Source: CAYRAV01 sp964422365
GTDB taxonomy: Bacteria > Bacillota > Clostridia > Lachnospirales > Lachnospiraceae
NCBI GenBank assembly: GCA_964422365.1
Contig: CAYRAV010000008.1
Coordinates: 10,978-74,977 of the forward strand
DNA length: 64,000 bases
Direction of reading: 5' to 3'
A program made the position numbers and the translations under genes. Numbering within the stretch: position 1 is the stretch's first letter; each line of letters starts with the position of its first letter. Of this stretch, positions 26,893-35,779 are shown in pieces. The notes beneath the pieces are model-generated. The model was not told the origin of the DNA and ran no database searches. It worked only from the letters and a program-made list of their open reading frames with translations.

Positions 26893-28101
26893 TTACATCA
26901 TTGTCTCTAATGTTGAACGGATTGCTTTAATGAAATCCTGACTATTCACAGCATTTACGTTGTTTAATGTTGTAATCAATGCTAAATCTTTTGTCATTGT
27001 CCCATCTTCAATTGTTTTAATAGTTGCTGATTCTAGTTTATCTGCAAATGATACCAATTCTGCATTACCATCTAATTCTCCACGTTTCCTCAATGCACCT
27101 GTCCATGCAAAAATAGTAGCTACAGAATTCGTAGAAGTTTCTTCCCCTTTTAGATGCTTGTAATAATGTCTTTGTACTGTACCATGTGCTGCTTCATACT
27201 CATAATTTCCTTCTGGTGATACCAATACAGAAGTCATCATGGCCAGTGAGCCAAATGCAGAGGAAACCATATCACTCATAACATCTCCATCATAGTTCTT
27301 ACAAGCCCATATGTAACCACCTTCTGATTTCATAACACGTGCTACTGCGTCATCAATTAAAGTATAAAAATATTCAATACCTGCTTCTTCAAATTTCTTA
27401 GCATAATCTGCATCAAAAATTTCCTGAAAAATATCTTTAAATGTATGATCATATTTCTTAGAAATTGTATCTTTTGTAGCAAACCATAAATCTTGTTTTG
27501 TGTCTAATGCGTAATTAAAACAACTTCTCGCAAAACTTTTAATAGAATCGTCAAGATTGTGCATTCCCTGTACAATTCCTTTGCCTTTAAATTCATGTAT
27601 TAATTCTCTGACTTCTGTTCCATCTTCTCCAGTAAAAACAATTTCGGCTTTACCAGCACCAGGAATTTTCATTTCAGAACCTTTATAAACATCTCCATAT
27701 GCATGACGTGCAATTGTAATTGGCTTTTTCCAGTTTCTTACACATGGTTCAATTCCTTTTACAACAATTGGTGTCCGGAAGACCGTTCCATCTAAAATAG
27801 CACGGATTGTTCCATTTGGACTTTTCCACATTTCTTTTAATGTATATTCTTCCATTCTTGCAGCATTTGGTGTAATTGTTGCACATTTTACAGCAACACC
27901 ATATTTTTTTGTTGCCATGGCAGAATCGACAGTAACCTGATCATTTGTTTTATTACGATATTCTAAACCTAAGTCATAATATTCTGTATTTAACTCAATA
28001 AATGGAAGCAGCAATTCATCTTTAATGATTTTCCAAAGAATCCTTGTCATTTCATCTCCATCCATCTCCACCAATGGTGTTGTCATTTTTATTTTTGCCA
28101 T
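26893..28101 (-). CDS. icd: NADP-dependent isocitrate dehydrogenase, type II
   Basis: 402 residues. Oxidises isocitrate to 2-oxoglutarate with NADP, feeding glutamate synthesis (gdhA is also in the window). The type II (eukaryote-like, homodimeric) subfamily is shown by VEMDGDEMTRILW (11-23), CATITPNAARMEEY, SPNGTIRAILDGTVFR, IARHAYGDVYK and YEAAHGTVQRHY. Length is normal. AAGGAGGAAATAAAA precedes ATG 28101. No other TCA gene is adjacent. Confidence 0.96.
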   Translation of the reverse strand: MAKIKMTTPLVEMDGDEMTRILWKIIKDELLLPFIELNTEYYDLGLEYRNKTNDQVTVDSAMATKKYGVAVKCATITPNAARMEEYTLKEMWKSPNGTIRAILDGTVFRTPIVVKGIEPCVRNWKKPITIARHAYGDVYKGSEMKIPGAGKAEIVFTGEDGTEVRELIHEFKGKGIVQGMHNLDDSIKSFARSCFNYALDTKQDLWFATKDTISKKYDHTFKDIFQEIFDADYAKKFEEAGIEYFYTLIDDAVARVMKSEGGYIWACKNYDGDVMSDMVSSAFGSLAMMTSVLVSPEGNYEYEAAHGTVQRHYYKHLKGEETSTNSVATIFAWTGALRKRGELDGNAELVSFADKLESATIKTIEDGTMTKDLALITTLNNVNAVNSQDFIKAIRSTLETMM

Positions 28102-28186
28102 TTTTATTTCCTCCTTAGATTTCTCTACTGCCTATTATAAAACAAATATGTACATATTACAACCAATTTTCCCTTAAAATAATTTT

Positions 28187-29464
28187 CTATTTTGATACTT
28201 TCACTTTGATAACTGAACTATATTTTCCATAAACTTTAACATTGTTTACCAGACCATATGCCCGTACTTTTATGTAGTATGTTTTGTTTGGAGATAACTT
28301 TGTCAGTTTAATGCTGTTTGTGGAAACCTTTTTTTGTTTTTTAGATTCAAAATTTTCATTCTCTGCATATACAACCTGATATCCGGCAGCTGCTTCTTGT
28401 GCTTTCCATGAAATAGTAGAACTATATGTATTATTAGCCGCAATTTTACTATTTGCCGCAGAAACTTTTACTTTCTTTAAACTTTCCTTTACTTCCTTTT
28501 TATCCAAAGAAAAAATTAATGCTGTTCTTGTTCCACTTCCAACACAGCCATCAGAAGTCAGTTTATTATCACTTTGGTATGTCTTTACTATTTTATTACT
28601 ATTACTTCCAAAACTTCCATCTACTGATATATCATATCCTAATGTATACAAAGCAGCTTGTACCCACTTTACGTCCTCTCCTGTCATAACAGGATTTTTT
28701 AAATAAATATTTCTTTTTGGTACTGCATAATCCTTTACATTTGTTGAATTTTTAGTTGGCACAGGTGTACTTGTCGGATTTGGATTTAAAGCCGGAGACG
28801 GTATTGCTGTACTGACAATTGGTGATACTGTTGCTTTCACTGTTTCTGTCGCTTTCACTGTTTCCGTTGCTTTTGGTTCTGGTGTTGCTGTATTGATTTT
28901 CTTTACAATACGGTACATTGATAAATTACTCCATGTTAACTTCCAAGTTTTTTCTAATTTGATACAACACCCCTCAGCTTCTGTTCCATAAGCAGGATCA
29001 TCAAAATATATATATTCATCATCAGCTTTTGTTGCTACTATATAATGATAACTGCTGCCGCTATAGCATCCGCCTACAATAACTCCTTCTGGATGTTCCT
29101 TTAACAATTCCCGTACCTTTTCCTTTTTCTTTGTTGTGGTTAACCCGCTTAAACTTCCTGTTTCTAACGCATTTACATTATATGCAGCACCTATCTTAAT
29201 ATGGTCAGCATAATTGCTGCATCCATTTGCAACATACACATTAACAGGATCTGTGTTGATACCCAGGTTTTTTAAAACCATGGCATAACAGGATATATAA
29301 CACATAGCAGTTAGTGCTTTTCCATTATATGATAACCCCTTTTGAGAATACCAGTATGTAACATGTTCCGCATTCACAGATGATATGCCATTCAATGGCT
29401 GAATAGATAGAATACTAATCATAAGAATTGCTATTTTCCTCATATGTTTTTTTAAATTTTTCAT
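28187..29464 (-). CDS. Secreted C39-like peptidase with peptidoglycan-binding and Fn3 domains
   Basis: 425 residues. A signal peptide (1-32, cut near SVNAEH) shows export. Residues 35-190 form a papain-like C39_2-type domain: KALTAMCYISCYAMVLKN holds the likely catalytic Cys, SSYHYIVATKAD the His, and FDDPAYG the acidic residue. A Pro/Thr/Ala linker with repeated ATETVK follows. Then a PG_binding_1 domain (VQAALYTLGYDISVDGSFG) and a C-terminal fibronectin type III-like domain. It probably acts on peptides or peptidoglycan at the cell surface. RBS GGAGGATATT. Single gene, 85 bases from icd. Confidence 0.82.
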   Translation of the reverse strand: MKNLKKHMRKIAILMISILSIQPLNGISSVNAEHVTYWYSQKGLSYNGKALTAMCYISCYAMVLKNLGINTDPVNVYVANGCSNYADHIKIGAAYNVNALETGSLSGLTTTKKKEKVRELLKEHPEGVIVGGCYSGSSYHYIVATKADDEYIYFDDPAYGTEAEGCCIKLEKTWKLTWSNLSMYRIVKKINTATPEPKATETVKATETVKATVSPIVSTAIPSPALNPNPTSTPVPTKNSTNVKDYAVPKRNIYLKNPVMTGEDVKWVQAALYTLGYDISVDGSFGSNSNKIVKTYQSDNKLTSDGCVGSGTRTALIFSLDKKEVKESLKKVKVSAANSKIAANNTYSSTISWKAQEAAAGYQVVYAENENFESKKQKKVSTNSIKLTKLSPNKTYYIKVRAYGLVNNVKVYGKYSSVIKVKVSK

Positions 29465-29828
29465 AATATCCTCCTAATTTTTCAAAAATCATAACAGTTC
29501 CGCGAATCCATTTATAAAATGCCAGAATATGCCTATTCGCCAAAAATATTCTTTTTGACTGAACACTTTATTCATGTCAGGCGTACACCATTATACTTTT
29601 TTATCTTCTAAATCACACTAACAGATTCTGTGACCACATATCAAATATTATAACAATCCTTTTCCAGAAGTTCAATGTTTTTTCAACATTCTTGCAATTT
29701 TGCTCTTTTTTTGCTACAGTATTTATTGTAAATCTGCAAACAAACAGTAATTTTGGAAAATTATAGAGAATGGTTCTAAATGGGTACTAATTTTTATTAT
29801 GTAAGAAAAAGAAAGAAGGATGAACAAA
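29465..29828. other. Gene-free divergent spacer
   Basis: 364 bases between the secreted peptidase and the M18 peptidase, which diverge. It must contain both promoters, but no strong -35/-10 pair, hairpin or known riboswitch was recognised. Confidence 0.5.
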
Positions 29829-31115
29829 ATGAATGAAACAACTTTACTAGATTTTATTAAATATGCAACATCCCCTTTTCATGTTGTAAACAAAAGTATT
29901 TCTATTTTAAAAAAGAATGGTTTTCAACCTTTAAATTTAAATGATAATTGGAACTTGAAAAAAGGAGGCTGCTATTACACAAAAGTTTATGACAGTACAT
30001 TAGCTGCCTTTGTAGTGGGCGTAGACTTAGATGATGCACCTATGCTGCGAATCATTGCGGCTCATACTGATTTTCCATGTTTTAAAGTAAAGCCGCATGC
30101 AGATATTGTAGAAAAAAATTATATAAAATTAAATACAGAAACTTATGGTGGTGCGATATTGAATACCTGGCTTGACCGCCCTCTTTCCATTGCTGGAAAA
30201 GTAGCTTTGAAAAGTGATTCTGTTTTTCAGCCGCGTATTTATTTTATCGATTTTAATCAAAACCTATTAACAATACCAAATTTAGCGATTCACATGAACC
30301 ATGAAATCAACAAAGGAAAAGAGCTGAATAAACAGACAGAACTTCTTCCTCTAATCGCAACACTCAATGATACATTACAGACAAATAACTATTTTTTAGA
30401 CTATCTCGCATCCAAAATAAATGTGGATACCTCTGATATTTTGGATTATGATTTCTATATTTATAACAGAGAAGATGGGTGTACTCTTGGTGCAGAACAA
30501 TCTTTTATTTCCTCTCCACGTTTAGATAATCTTACCTCGGTTTATGGTGCACTTGCAGGAATTACTGCTCCACATCTTAATTCCCATGCTATTCACTGCA
30601 TTACCCTATTTGACAACGAGGAAGTTGGAAGCCATACAAAACAAGGTGCTGATTCCATGATTATGAACTTTATATTAGAGAAAATTTTTGATAGCCTGAA
30701 AAAGACAAAAACTACTTTATTCCGTTCTATTTCAAAGGGTGTTTTATTATCATCAGATGTTGCACATGGATATCATCCAAATTACAGTTCTAAAAGTGAT
30801 CCTACCAATACCCCTTGCTTAAATCAGGGAATTGTCATTAAAATGAATGCTAACCAGAAATATGCTACTGACACAGAAGCAATTGCTATTATTCAACAGC
30901 TTTGTCATAAATATAACATTCCTTACCAAAAATATGTAAACCGTTCTGATATGATTGGAGGCAGTACTTTAGGTTCTATCGCTTCCTCATGGCTTCCAAT
31001 GAAGACTGTAGATTTGGGTGTTCCTTTACTTGCTATGCATTCTGCACGTGAATTAATGGGAGCATCTGACCAGAATATGTTAAACAAGCTAATGCAGGCA
31101 TTTTTTCAGGAATAA
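29829..31115 (+). CDS. M18-family aminopeptidase
   Basis: 428 residues. Cytosolic zinc metallo-aminopeptidase of the M18 (aminopeptidase I/aspartyl aminopeptidase) family. Motifs: RIIAAHTDFPCFKVKP with a metal His-Thr-Asp, FDNEEVGSHTKQGADS with the catalytic Glu pair, SSDVAHGYHPN, and the C-terminal VPLLAMHSARELMGASD with a metal His. It releases N-terminal residues during peptide turnover. Two in-frame ATGs exist; AAGGA is 8 bases before ATG 29829 and touches the earlier one, so 29829 is chosen. Confidence 0.93.
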   Translation: MNETTLLDFIKYATSPFHVVNKSISILKKNGFQPLNLNDNWNLKKGGCYYTKVYDSTLAAFVVGVDLDDAPMLRIIAAHTDFPCFKVKPHADIVEKNYIKLNTETYGGAILNTWLDRPLSIAGKVALKSDSVFQPRIYFIDFNQNLLTIPNLAIHMNHEINKGKELNKQTELLPLIATLNDTLQTNNYFLDYLASKINVDTSDILDYDFYIYNREDGCTLGAEQSFISSPRLDNLTSVYGALAGITAPHLNSHAIHCITLFDNEEVGSHTKQGADSMIMNFILEKIFDSLKKTKTTLFRSISKGVLLSSDVAHGYHPNYSSKSDPTNTPCLNQGIVIKMNANQKYATDTEAIAIIQQLCHKYNIPYQKYVNRSDMIGGSTLGSIASSWLPMKTVDLGVPLLAMHSARELMGASDQNMLNKLMQAFFQE

Positions 31116-31119
31116 CATT

Positions 31120-31252
31120 GCAGATACTCACCCTTTGTGCACAGATTTTATGCACAGCATAAGATTATGTACAGTTTGATACAACTCTCTTTTTATAGCA
31201 TATCCTTAACTCTTATGGTATTGGCTGAAAAATAAATTACCAGAGTATCTGC
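31120..31252. repeat. Palindromic element between the M18 gene and bioY
   Basis: GCAGATACTC (31120-31129) and GAGTATCTGC (31243-31252) are exact inverted repeats 113 bases apart. Inside are TGTGCACAG and TATGCACAGCATA palindromes. It separates two convergent genes and may double as a transcription end. TAGAGTGTGTTTTAAG directly after it recalls the family 1 terminus. Confidence 0.5.
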
Positions 31253-31273
31253 TAGAGTGTGTTTTAAGTAACA

Positions 31274-31855
31274 TTAATTGTTTGATGTATGCGTAACCGC
31301 ACTATTATTCTCTAATCTTATGAATATTCTGTTCAATGCAATTGCAATCATACTTGCAACAATACATTTTGCCATATCTCCTGGGAGGAACGGTACCACA
31401 CCTGATAAAAATGCTGCTTTCCATGCTATATTTGTTACAAATTTCATATATATGCATCCTAATAAGTATATAATTGGCATTCCTGCTGCTATTGTTACAA
31501 TACAATATCGGATGATCTGGTTTTTCTTTCCTTTCAGCACCGATATTACAATAGCAGCTATTAAATATCCAAAAATATATCCACCAGTTGGTCCAAATAA
31601 CTTGCCTAATCCACCACCACCGCCTGAAAATACAGGGAGTCCCGCTATTCCCAATAAAATCCATGCTCCTATCGCAATTGTTGTCTGTGCCGGTGTCAAA
31701 ACCAATGCAATCAAATTAATGATGATTGTTTGTGCTGTAATGCTTACCGGACTAAATGGTAATGGAATCATAATATAAGATGACACTGATACAAGTGCTA
31801 CGAGCAGTGCTATCTTTGTCAAATCACTGGTCTTTAAATGCTTTGTTTTCTCCAT
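31274..31855 (-). CDS. bioY: Biotin transporter BioY
   Basis: 193 residues with six membrane segments. BioY is the substrate-binding S component for biotin, working with ECF EcfA/EcfT or alone. Family motifs: SVSSYIMIPLPFSPVSITAQT near the N-terminus (core IPLPFSPVSITAQT), GLPVFSGGGGGLGKLFGPTGGY with its Gly-rich loop, and LPGDMAKCIVAS near the end. AAGGAGAATAAA precedes ATG 31855. Its promoter carries a BirA-type operator, so it should be repressed when biotin is plentiful. Confidence 0.96.
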   Translation of the reverse strand: MEKTKHLKTSDLTKIALLVALVSVSSYIMIPLPFSPVSITAQTIIINLIALVLTPAQTTIAIGAWILLGIAGLPVFSGGGGGLGKLFGPTGGYIFGYLIAAIVISVLKGKKNQIIRYCIVTIAAGMPIIYLLGCIYMKFVTNIAWKAAFLSGVVPFLPGDMAKCIVASMIAIALNRIFIRLENNSAVTHTSNN

Positions 31856-31878
31856 TTTATTCTCCTTTCTTTTCCTTA

Positions 31879-31907
31879 ATTATAGATACCTTTTTTATTT
31901 TTGTCAA
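31879..31907 (-). promoter_or_regulatory. Consensus bioY promoter
   Basis: On the minus strand a perfect TTGACA (31902-31907), 17-base spacer and perfect TATAAT (31879-31884). The RBS follows within 15 bases, so the leader is very short. Confidence 0.9.
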
Positions 31908-31931
31908 CTTATTTTATTTTTTGGTTAACAT
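31901..31931 (-). promoter_or_regulatory. BirA operator on the bioY promoter
   Basis: ATGTTAACC and AGTTGACAA are inverted half-sites separated by 13 bases on the minus strand, matching the BirA consensus TTGTTAACC-N14/15-GGTTAACAA. The second half-site overlaps the -35 hexamer. Biotin-loaded BirA should therefore repress bioY (established for this regulator family; inferred here). Confidence 0.75.
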
Positions 31932-32041
31932 TATCACATTACAGGTACCTTATCTCTTTCTTTTCATGGACATTTTTGTACTTTTATGTTATTATTTGAC
32001 ACAGATGCCAAGATGGAAAAGTGAAAGGAATGACAAAAGTT

Positions 32042-33136
32042 ATGAAAGATTCACAACTGACAAATTATATCAATACAGTAATAGAAGGCGATACAGTAAA
32101 AATATTAAAAACACTCCCTGATGAAAGCGTTGATGTTATTTTTGCTGATCCTCCTTATTTCATGCAGACAGAAGGGGAACTTTTACGAACAGATGGCACA
32201 AAATTTTCTGGTGTGGAAGATCACTGGGACAAATTTAAAAACTATAAAGAATATGATACATTTTGCGAAAAATGGCTTTCTGAATGTAAACGTATTTTAA
32301 AACCAAACGGCACAATCTGGGTGATTGGTTCATTTCAAAACATTTATAGATTAGGTTATATTATGCAAAATCTTGGCTATTGGATTCTAAATGATGTAAT
32401 CTGGTCTAAGCCAAATGCTGTACCAAATTTTGGCGGCACGCGTTTCCAGAATTCTCATGAAACCATGCTTTGGTGCAGCAAAAACAAAACTGCAAAATTT
32501 ACTTTCAACTACAAAACCATGAAACATTTAAATGGAGATAAACAAGATAAAAGTATCTGGGATATCTCTATCTGTATTGGTGCAGAACGTATCAAAGGAA
32601 GTGATGGAAAAAAAGTCCATTCTACGCAAAAGCCTGAGAAACTATTATATAAAGTTATTCTCTCCTCCAGTAAACCAAATGACATTATATTAGATCCATT
32701 TTTTGGAACAGGTACTACCGGTGCTGTTGCCAAACGGCTTGGCCGGAATTTTATTGGTATTGAACGGGAGAAGAACTATATTAACATTGCCATTCAGCGA
32801 ATCAATGAAATTCAGATAGAAACAGATGACATTTCAAATCTGGTTTTAGAAACAAAACCACCAAAAGTACCTATGAAAACTTTAATTCAGGAAGGATACT
32901 TAAAACTTGGAGAAACACTATTTGATAAAAATGGCAATTCTATTGCAACTGTCACAGACACAGGACATGTCACAGACGGCGAAGACACATTATCTATTCA
33001 TAAGATGTGTGCAAAGCATTTTAAAAAATCTACCATTAACGGCTGGAGCCATCTTTACAAAAAAGAAAAGGATACTTTTATTTTAATAGATGATCTGCGT
33101 TATCAGTATAGGGAGGAACATAAAAATGAAACATGA
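32042..33136 (+). CDS. HinfI-like DNA adenine methyltransferase (GANTC)
   Basis: 364 residues. Beta-class N6-adenine methyltransferase: the catalytic DPPYFMQTEG (near 36) comes before the AdoMet motif LDPFFGTGTTGAVAK (near 215). The sequence closely resembles M.HinfI and CcrM, for example VIGSFQNIYR, NFGGTRF, HETMLWCSK and STQKPE, and it has the C-terminal DNA-recognition extension (PPKVPMKTLI to the end). GANTC specificity is inferred from that similarity. ATG 32042 matches the M.HinfI N-terminus; GTG 32021 and ATG 32030 are alternatives. It overlaps the next gene by 11 bases. Confidence 0.93.
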   Translation: MKDSQLTNYINTVIEGDTVKILKTLPDESVDVIFADPPYFMQTEGELLRTDGTKFSGVEDHWDKFKNYKEYDTFCEKWLSECKRILKPNGTIWVIGSFQNIYRLGYIMQNLGYWILNDVIWSKPNAVPNFGGTRFQNSHETMLWCSKNKTAKFTFNYKTMKHLNGDKQDKSIWDISICIGAERIKGSDGKKVHSTQKPEKLLYKVILSSSKPNDIILDPFFGTGTTGAVAKRLGRNFIGIEREKNYINIAIQRINEIQIETDDISNLVLETKPPKVPMKTLIQEGYLKLGETLFDKNGNSIATVTDTGHVTDGEDTLSIHKMCAKHFKKSTINGWSHLYKKEKDTFILIDDLRYQYREEHKNET

Positions 33137-33917
33137 TGTAAATACATTAATCAGTCAGGCAGTACTAGAAATTATTAATCATACTGGCAGCATTGAAAAA
33201 TTGGATATGATGAAACATAAACATGCTGTCAAAATACATTTTATTCCATCAAAATATCGTGTATTTGGTGGATTAATCCAATCTATGAATATCCAATTTG
33301 GAAACTTTATTGAAGTGCTTATGTCACTTATAATTGAAAATGAAGACAAGTATGAAATATTGACAGAATATAGCGGCAATCGGAATAATACATTTCAACT
33401 ATCCCAAATGAATGATAAAAGAATTGATGAATATATTACACATTGTAAAATAGGCGTTCCCGCCTCCGAAAATGATTTTTTAAGATTATTGCAGGACATC
33501 ATAGCAGATACGGATACTACTCTTCTTTCTTTTAAGCATGATATCGATCTGTTATTTCGTGATAAGGAAACCAATAAAGTTTATTACTTGGAAATGAAAT
33601 ATAATGATGACCACGATACAGGAAAATTTATTGATATTAACCGCAAATTTATTAAGACATATGCTTACTTAACAAATGAATTACAAATAAAAAATTCTGA
33701 TGACCTGATTCCTATCCTTTTTTTCTTTACAAACAAGAAACTAAAAATTAACCCTTACATTCCTGAAACTCCTAACATAAAAAGAGGAAAAGCTATTTTT
33801 GATGAATTTTTATCTTTAGATTATGAAGAAGTGGAACAATGCATCAATCAATTAAGTGAAAGCACTCTTGTTCAGGAAATGTTTGATAGATTGTATGAAA
33901 CGGTTATGAATCTATAA
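33126..33917 (+). CDS. HinfI-like type II restriction endonuclease
   Basis: 263 residues, similar in size to R.HinfI. It has a PD-(D/E)XK-type centre: HDIDLLF (139-145) followed by YLEMKYND (154-161) with Glu156 and Lys158. TGSIEKLDMMKHK near the N-terminus and the DKRIDEYITHCKIG segment look like the HinfI group. It should cut unmodified GANTC sites, with the methylase encoded just upstream protecting the host. GGGAGGAACATAAAA precedes ATG 33126, inside the end of the methylase gene, so the pair is translationally coupled with methylase first. Confidence 0.85.
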   Translation: MKHDVNTLISQAVLEIINHTGSIEKLDMMKHKHAVKIHFIPSKYRVFGGLIQSMNIQFGNFIEVLMSLIIENEDKYEILTEYSGNRNNTFQLSQMNDKRIDEYITHCKIGVPASENDFLRLLQDIIADTDTTLLSFKHDIDLLFRDKETNKVYYLEMKYNDDHDTGKFIDINRKFIKTYAYLTNELQIKNSDDLIPILFFFTNKKLKINPYIPETPNIKRGKAIFDEFLSLDYEEVEQCINQLSESTLVQEMFDRLYETVMNL

Positions 33918-34028
33918 TCATCACATATTTTTCATTCAGACAAACTATAATAGCTCAACAATAATATAAAGTTCAATATTAATAGTATACAAACTATAAT
34001 GCAAATCCTGCAATCAAATGCAGCATAA

Positions 34029-34100
34029 AACGAGGCTTCAGATTACAGCAATAAACTCTCTTAACATATACTGCATTTCACTCAATCAAACAGCCTCGTT
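34029..34100. repeat. Imperfect palindrome between convergent genes
   Basis: AACGAGGCT (34029-34037) and AGCCTCGTT (34092-34100) are exact arms, and pairing continues imperfectly inward (TCAGATTACAG against GTTTGATTGAG). It sits between the endonuclease gene and a convergent gene. Without a T-run it may be a repeat or a weak bidirectional terminator. Confidence 0.45.
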
Positions 34101-34135
34101 ACATTCTTATATTATAATTTGCTGCAACCACTGCC

Positions 34136-34822
34136 TCAATCAATCCATGCCTGATTCGCTTCTAATTCAAAAGGAACAATTGTATGAATACGATCATCCA
34201 TAATTCCTTCTTTTTTAATAAATTGAAACAAGTCTTTTGAAATAAAATTACCATACCATGTATCTTTCTGTACACCGTCTAATACTTTATACATATGTGC
34301 TATTTCTATTACTGTTCCTTCCGGAATTTTATATTCTGTCACATTTTTACAATATTCTACTTCTGTTTTATATGTATCATCATCTATATATAATCTTCGT
34401 GGATAAGTTAATTTATATACAGATGTATTCTGCATGCTTTTTAACAATAGTTCCATTTTTTGTAATACTTTGTCATTTAATCCGCCTGCAAAATTAATAC
34501 GGCTTACTTTTTGTTTATATTCCTGAATATTTTCTTCCGAACTATTAAAAAAATATGACTGCGATACAAATTTAGAACCTTCTTTTGTAAAATTTATATT
34601 TTCACGTGCAATCCAGACTCTAACATCTAACAATACATTTATGACATCTTCTTTTACTTTTAAAATAATTCCTTTGATTTCTGCTTCTGCCAAATCATAT
34701 TGAGTATGACGGATAGGTAATCCCATCTCCCTTTCAATTAATATGGCAGGAATGTTTACTTTATCTCCAACTTTAAACGCAACTTCACACATTTCTGAAT
34801 TATAATTTGAACAATGAAACAT
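34136..34822 (-). CDS. Hypothetical protein
   Basis: 228 residues, no signal peptide or membrane segment. The N-terminal half (EVAFKVGDKVNIPAILIERE, then AEIKGIILKVKEDVINVLLD) looks like beta barrel strands. A Leu-rich helix (DKVLQKMELLLKSM) and another beta-rich part (LTYPRRLYIDDDTYKTEVEY) follow. I do not recognise the family. The frame is open to 34843, but GGAGGTGCAAAAGAC immediately before ATG 34822 decides the start. A good promoter is seen at 34870-34898. It is next to the restriction-modification pair but convergent to it. Confidence 0.65.
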   Translation of the reverse strand: MFHCSNYNSEMCEVAFKVGDKVNIPAILIEREMGLPIRHTQYDLAEAEIKGIILKVKEDVINVLLDVRVWIARENINFTKEGSKFVSQSYFFNSSEENIQEYKQKVSRINFAGGLNDKVLQKMELLLKSMQNTSVYKLTYPRRLYIDDDTYKTEVEYCKNVTEYKIPEGTVIEIAHMYKVLDGVQKDTWYGNFISKDLFQFIKKEGIMDDRIHTIVPFELEANQAWID

Positions 34823-34869
34823 GTCTTTTGCACCTCCAAACAATACATTTTTAACAATATACTACTTTA

Positions 34870-34898
34870 AGTATAACAAATAGTATATAAAACTTCAA
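34870..34898 (-). promoter_or_regulatory. Promoter of the 34136 gene
   Basis: On the minus strand TTGAAG, 17 bases, then TATACT, about 45 bases before the start codon. Confidence 0.6.
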
Positions 34899-34993
34899 CA
34901 TTTTTTTAAATATTATGTAGTATAAATGTAATATTTTTTATCTATATCCTCACCAAAAAAATATTGTGGTTAAATATTGTGGCTAAAATAAGA

Positions 34994-35030
34994 AAAATGA
35001 CATTCAAGCCAACTGCTCAAATGCCATAAA
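34994..35030 (-). terminator. Terminator after the SEC-C gene
   Basis: On the minus strand ATGGCATTTGAG pairs with CTTGAATGTCAT (with G:T pairs) around CAGTTGG, followed by TTTTCTTATTTT. Confidence 0.7.
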
Positions 35031-35044
35031 TCTTTATTCTTAAC

Positions 35045-35542
35045 CTATCTTCCACAGCAATGCTTATATTTTTTGCCGCTTCCACATGGACAGGGTTCAT
35101 TTCTTCCAACTTTTTTATCTTTTATAATGGTTCCTGATTTTTTCTGTTCCCTATAAAGTTCTTTTCTTCGCTCTTTTGGCAATAATTCATCCCATATTGG
35201 CAATTCATATAACCAATCAGCCTTGGCAGCTACCATATTATAATATAGCTTTTCTTTATCATATTCTAAACTTACCTCTGTATCTTTTTCCATTGTTTCA
35301 ATTGGGTTTTTCTGTACAAGACTTTCATTAATCCCATCCAGAAAACCTACCATATAATTGACAGAAGTTTCGTATTTATCAGCCAATGCTTCTACTGTAC
35401 CTTTTATGACTTCCTTCTCTGCAAGAAGTTTTTCATAAATTCCTTTTTCCAATTCAAAATAAGCAGTCCAGAACATCTGTCCTTTTTGCGTATTCACATC
35501 TTGTTCATAGGCAGCATCCCGCCATTCTTTTAATAAACTCAT
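35045..35542 (-). CDS. SEC-C motif protein
   Basis: 165 residues. The C-terminus is a SEC-C zinc motif, VGRNEPCPCGSGKKYKHCCG (145-164), as at the end of SecA, where it binds zinc and helps contact SecB or ribosomes. The N-terminal 140 residues are helical, with acidic stretches, and have no known enzyme motif. Proteins of this architecture are common in Clostridia and of unknown role. The frame is open to 35566; ATG 35542 (MSLLKEWRD) follows AAAGGAATAGGACG and is preferred. Confidence 0.75.
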   Translation of the reverse strand: MSLLKEWRDAAYEQDVNTQKGQMFWTAYFELEKGIYEKLLAEKEVIKGTVEALADKYETSVNYMVGFLDGINESLVQKNPIETMEKDTEVSLEYDKEKLYYNMVAAKADWLYELPIWDELLPKERRKELYREQKKSGTIIKDKKVGRNEPCPCGSGKKYKHCCGR

Positions 35543-35602
35543 CGTCCTATTCCTTTCTTTTGTCAATTCAATTTTGTTTTATACATTTTATTTCAAACAT
35601 TA

Positions 35603-35690
35603 CTATTCAGCCATACTATTCACACCTTATTTTTCAGTGCAAAACATGCTCTGATTCTACATGACTGAATAGCAGCTCAAACAGTTACAG
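35603..35690. repeat. Palindromic repeat related to family 3
   Basis: CTATTCAGCCATACTATTC (35603-35621) mirrors GATTCTACATGACTGAATAG (35653-35672). The TTCAGCCATAC core is shared with the ends of the elements near 4290 and 36092, and AACAGTTACAG follows at 35680-35690. Confidence 0.5.
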
Positions 35691-35779
35691 TATAACACAG
35701 ATAGATTATATTTTACAATGCTATATTAAATTTTTTCATTTGCCATGAATATTAATCTATTTTTTGTCTATACTATAAG

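Noticed and set aside
28790..28880. Short repeats in the secreted peptidase gene as a CRISPR-like array
   Set aside because: They encode the ATETVK Pro/Thr linker of the protein and lack spacers.
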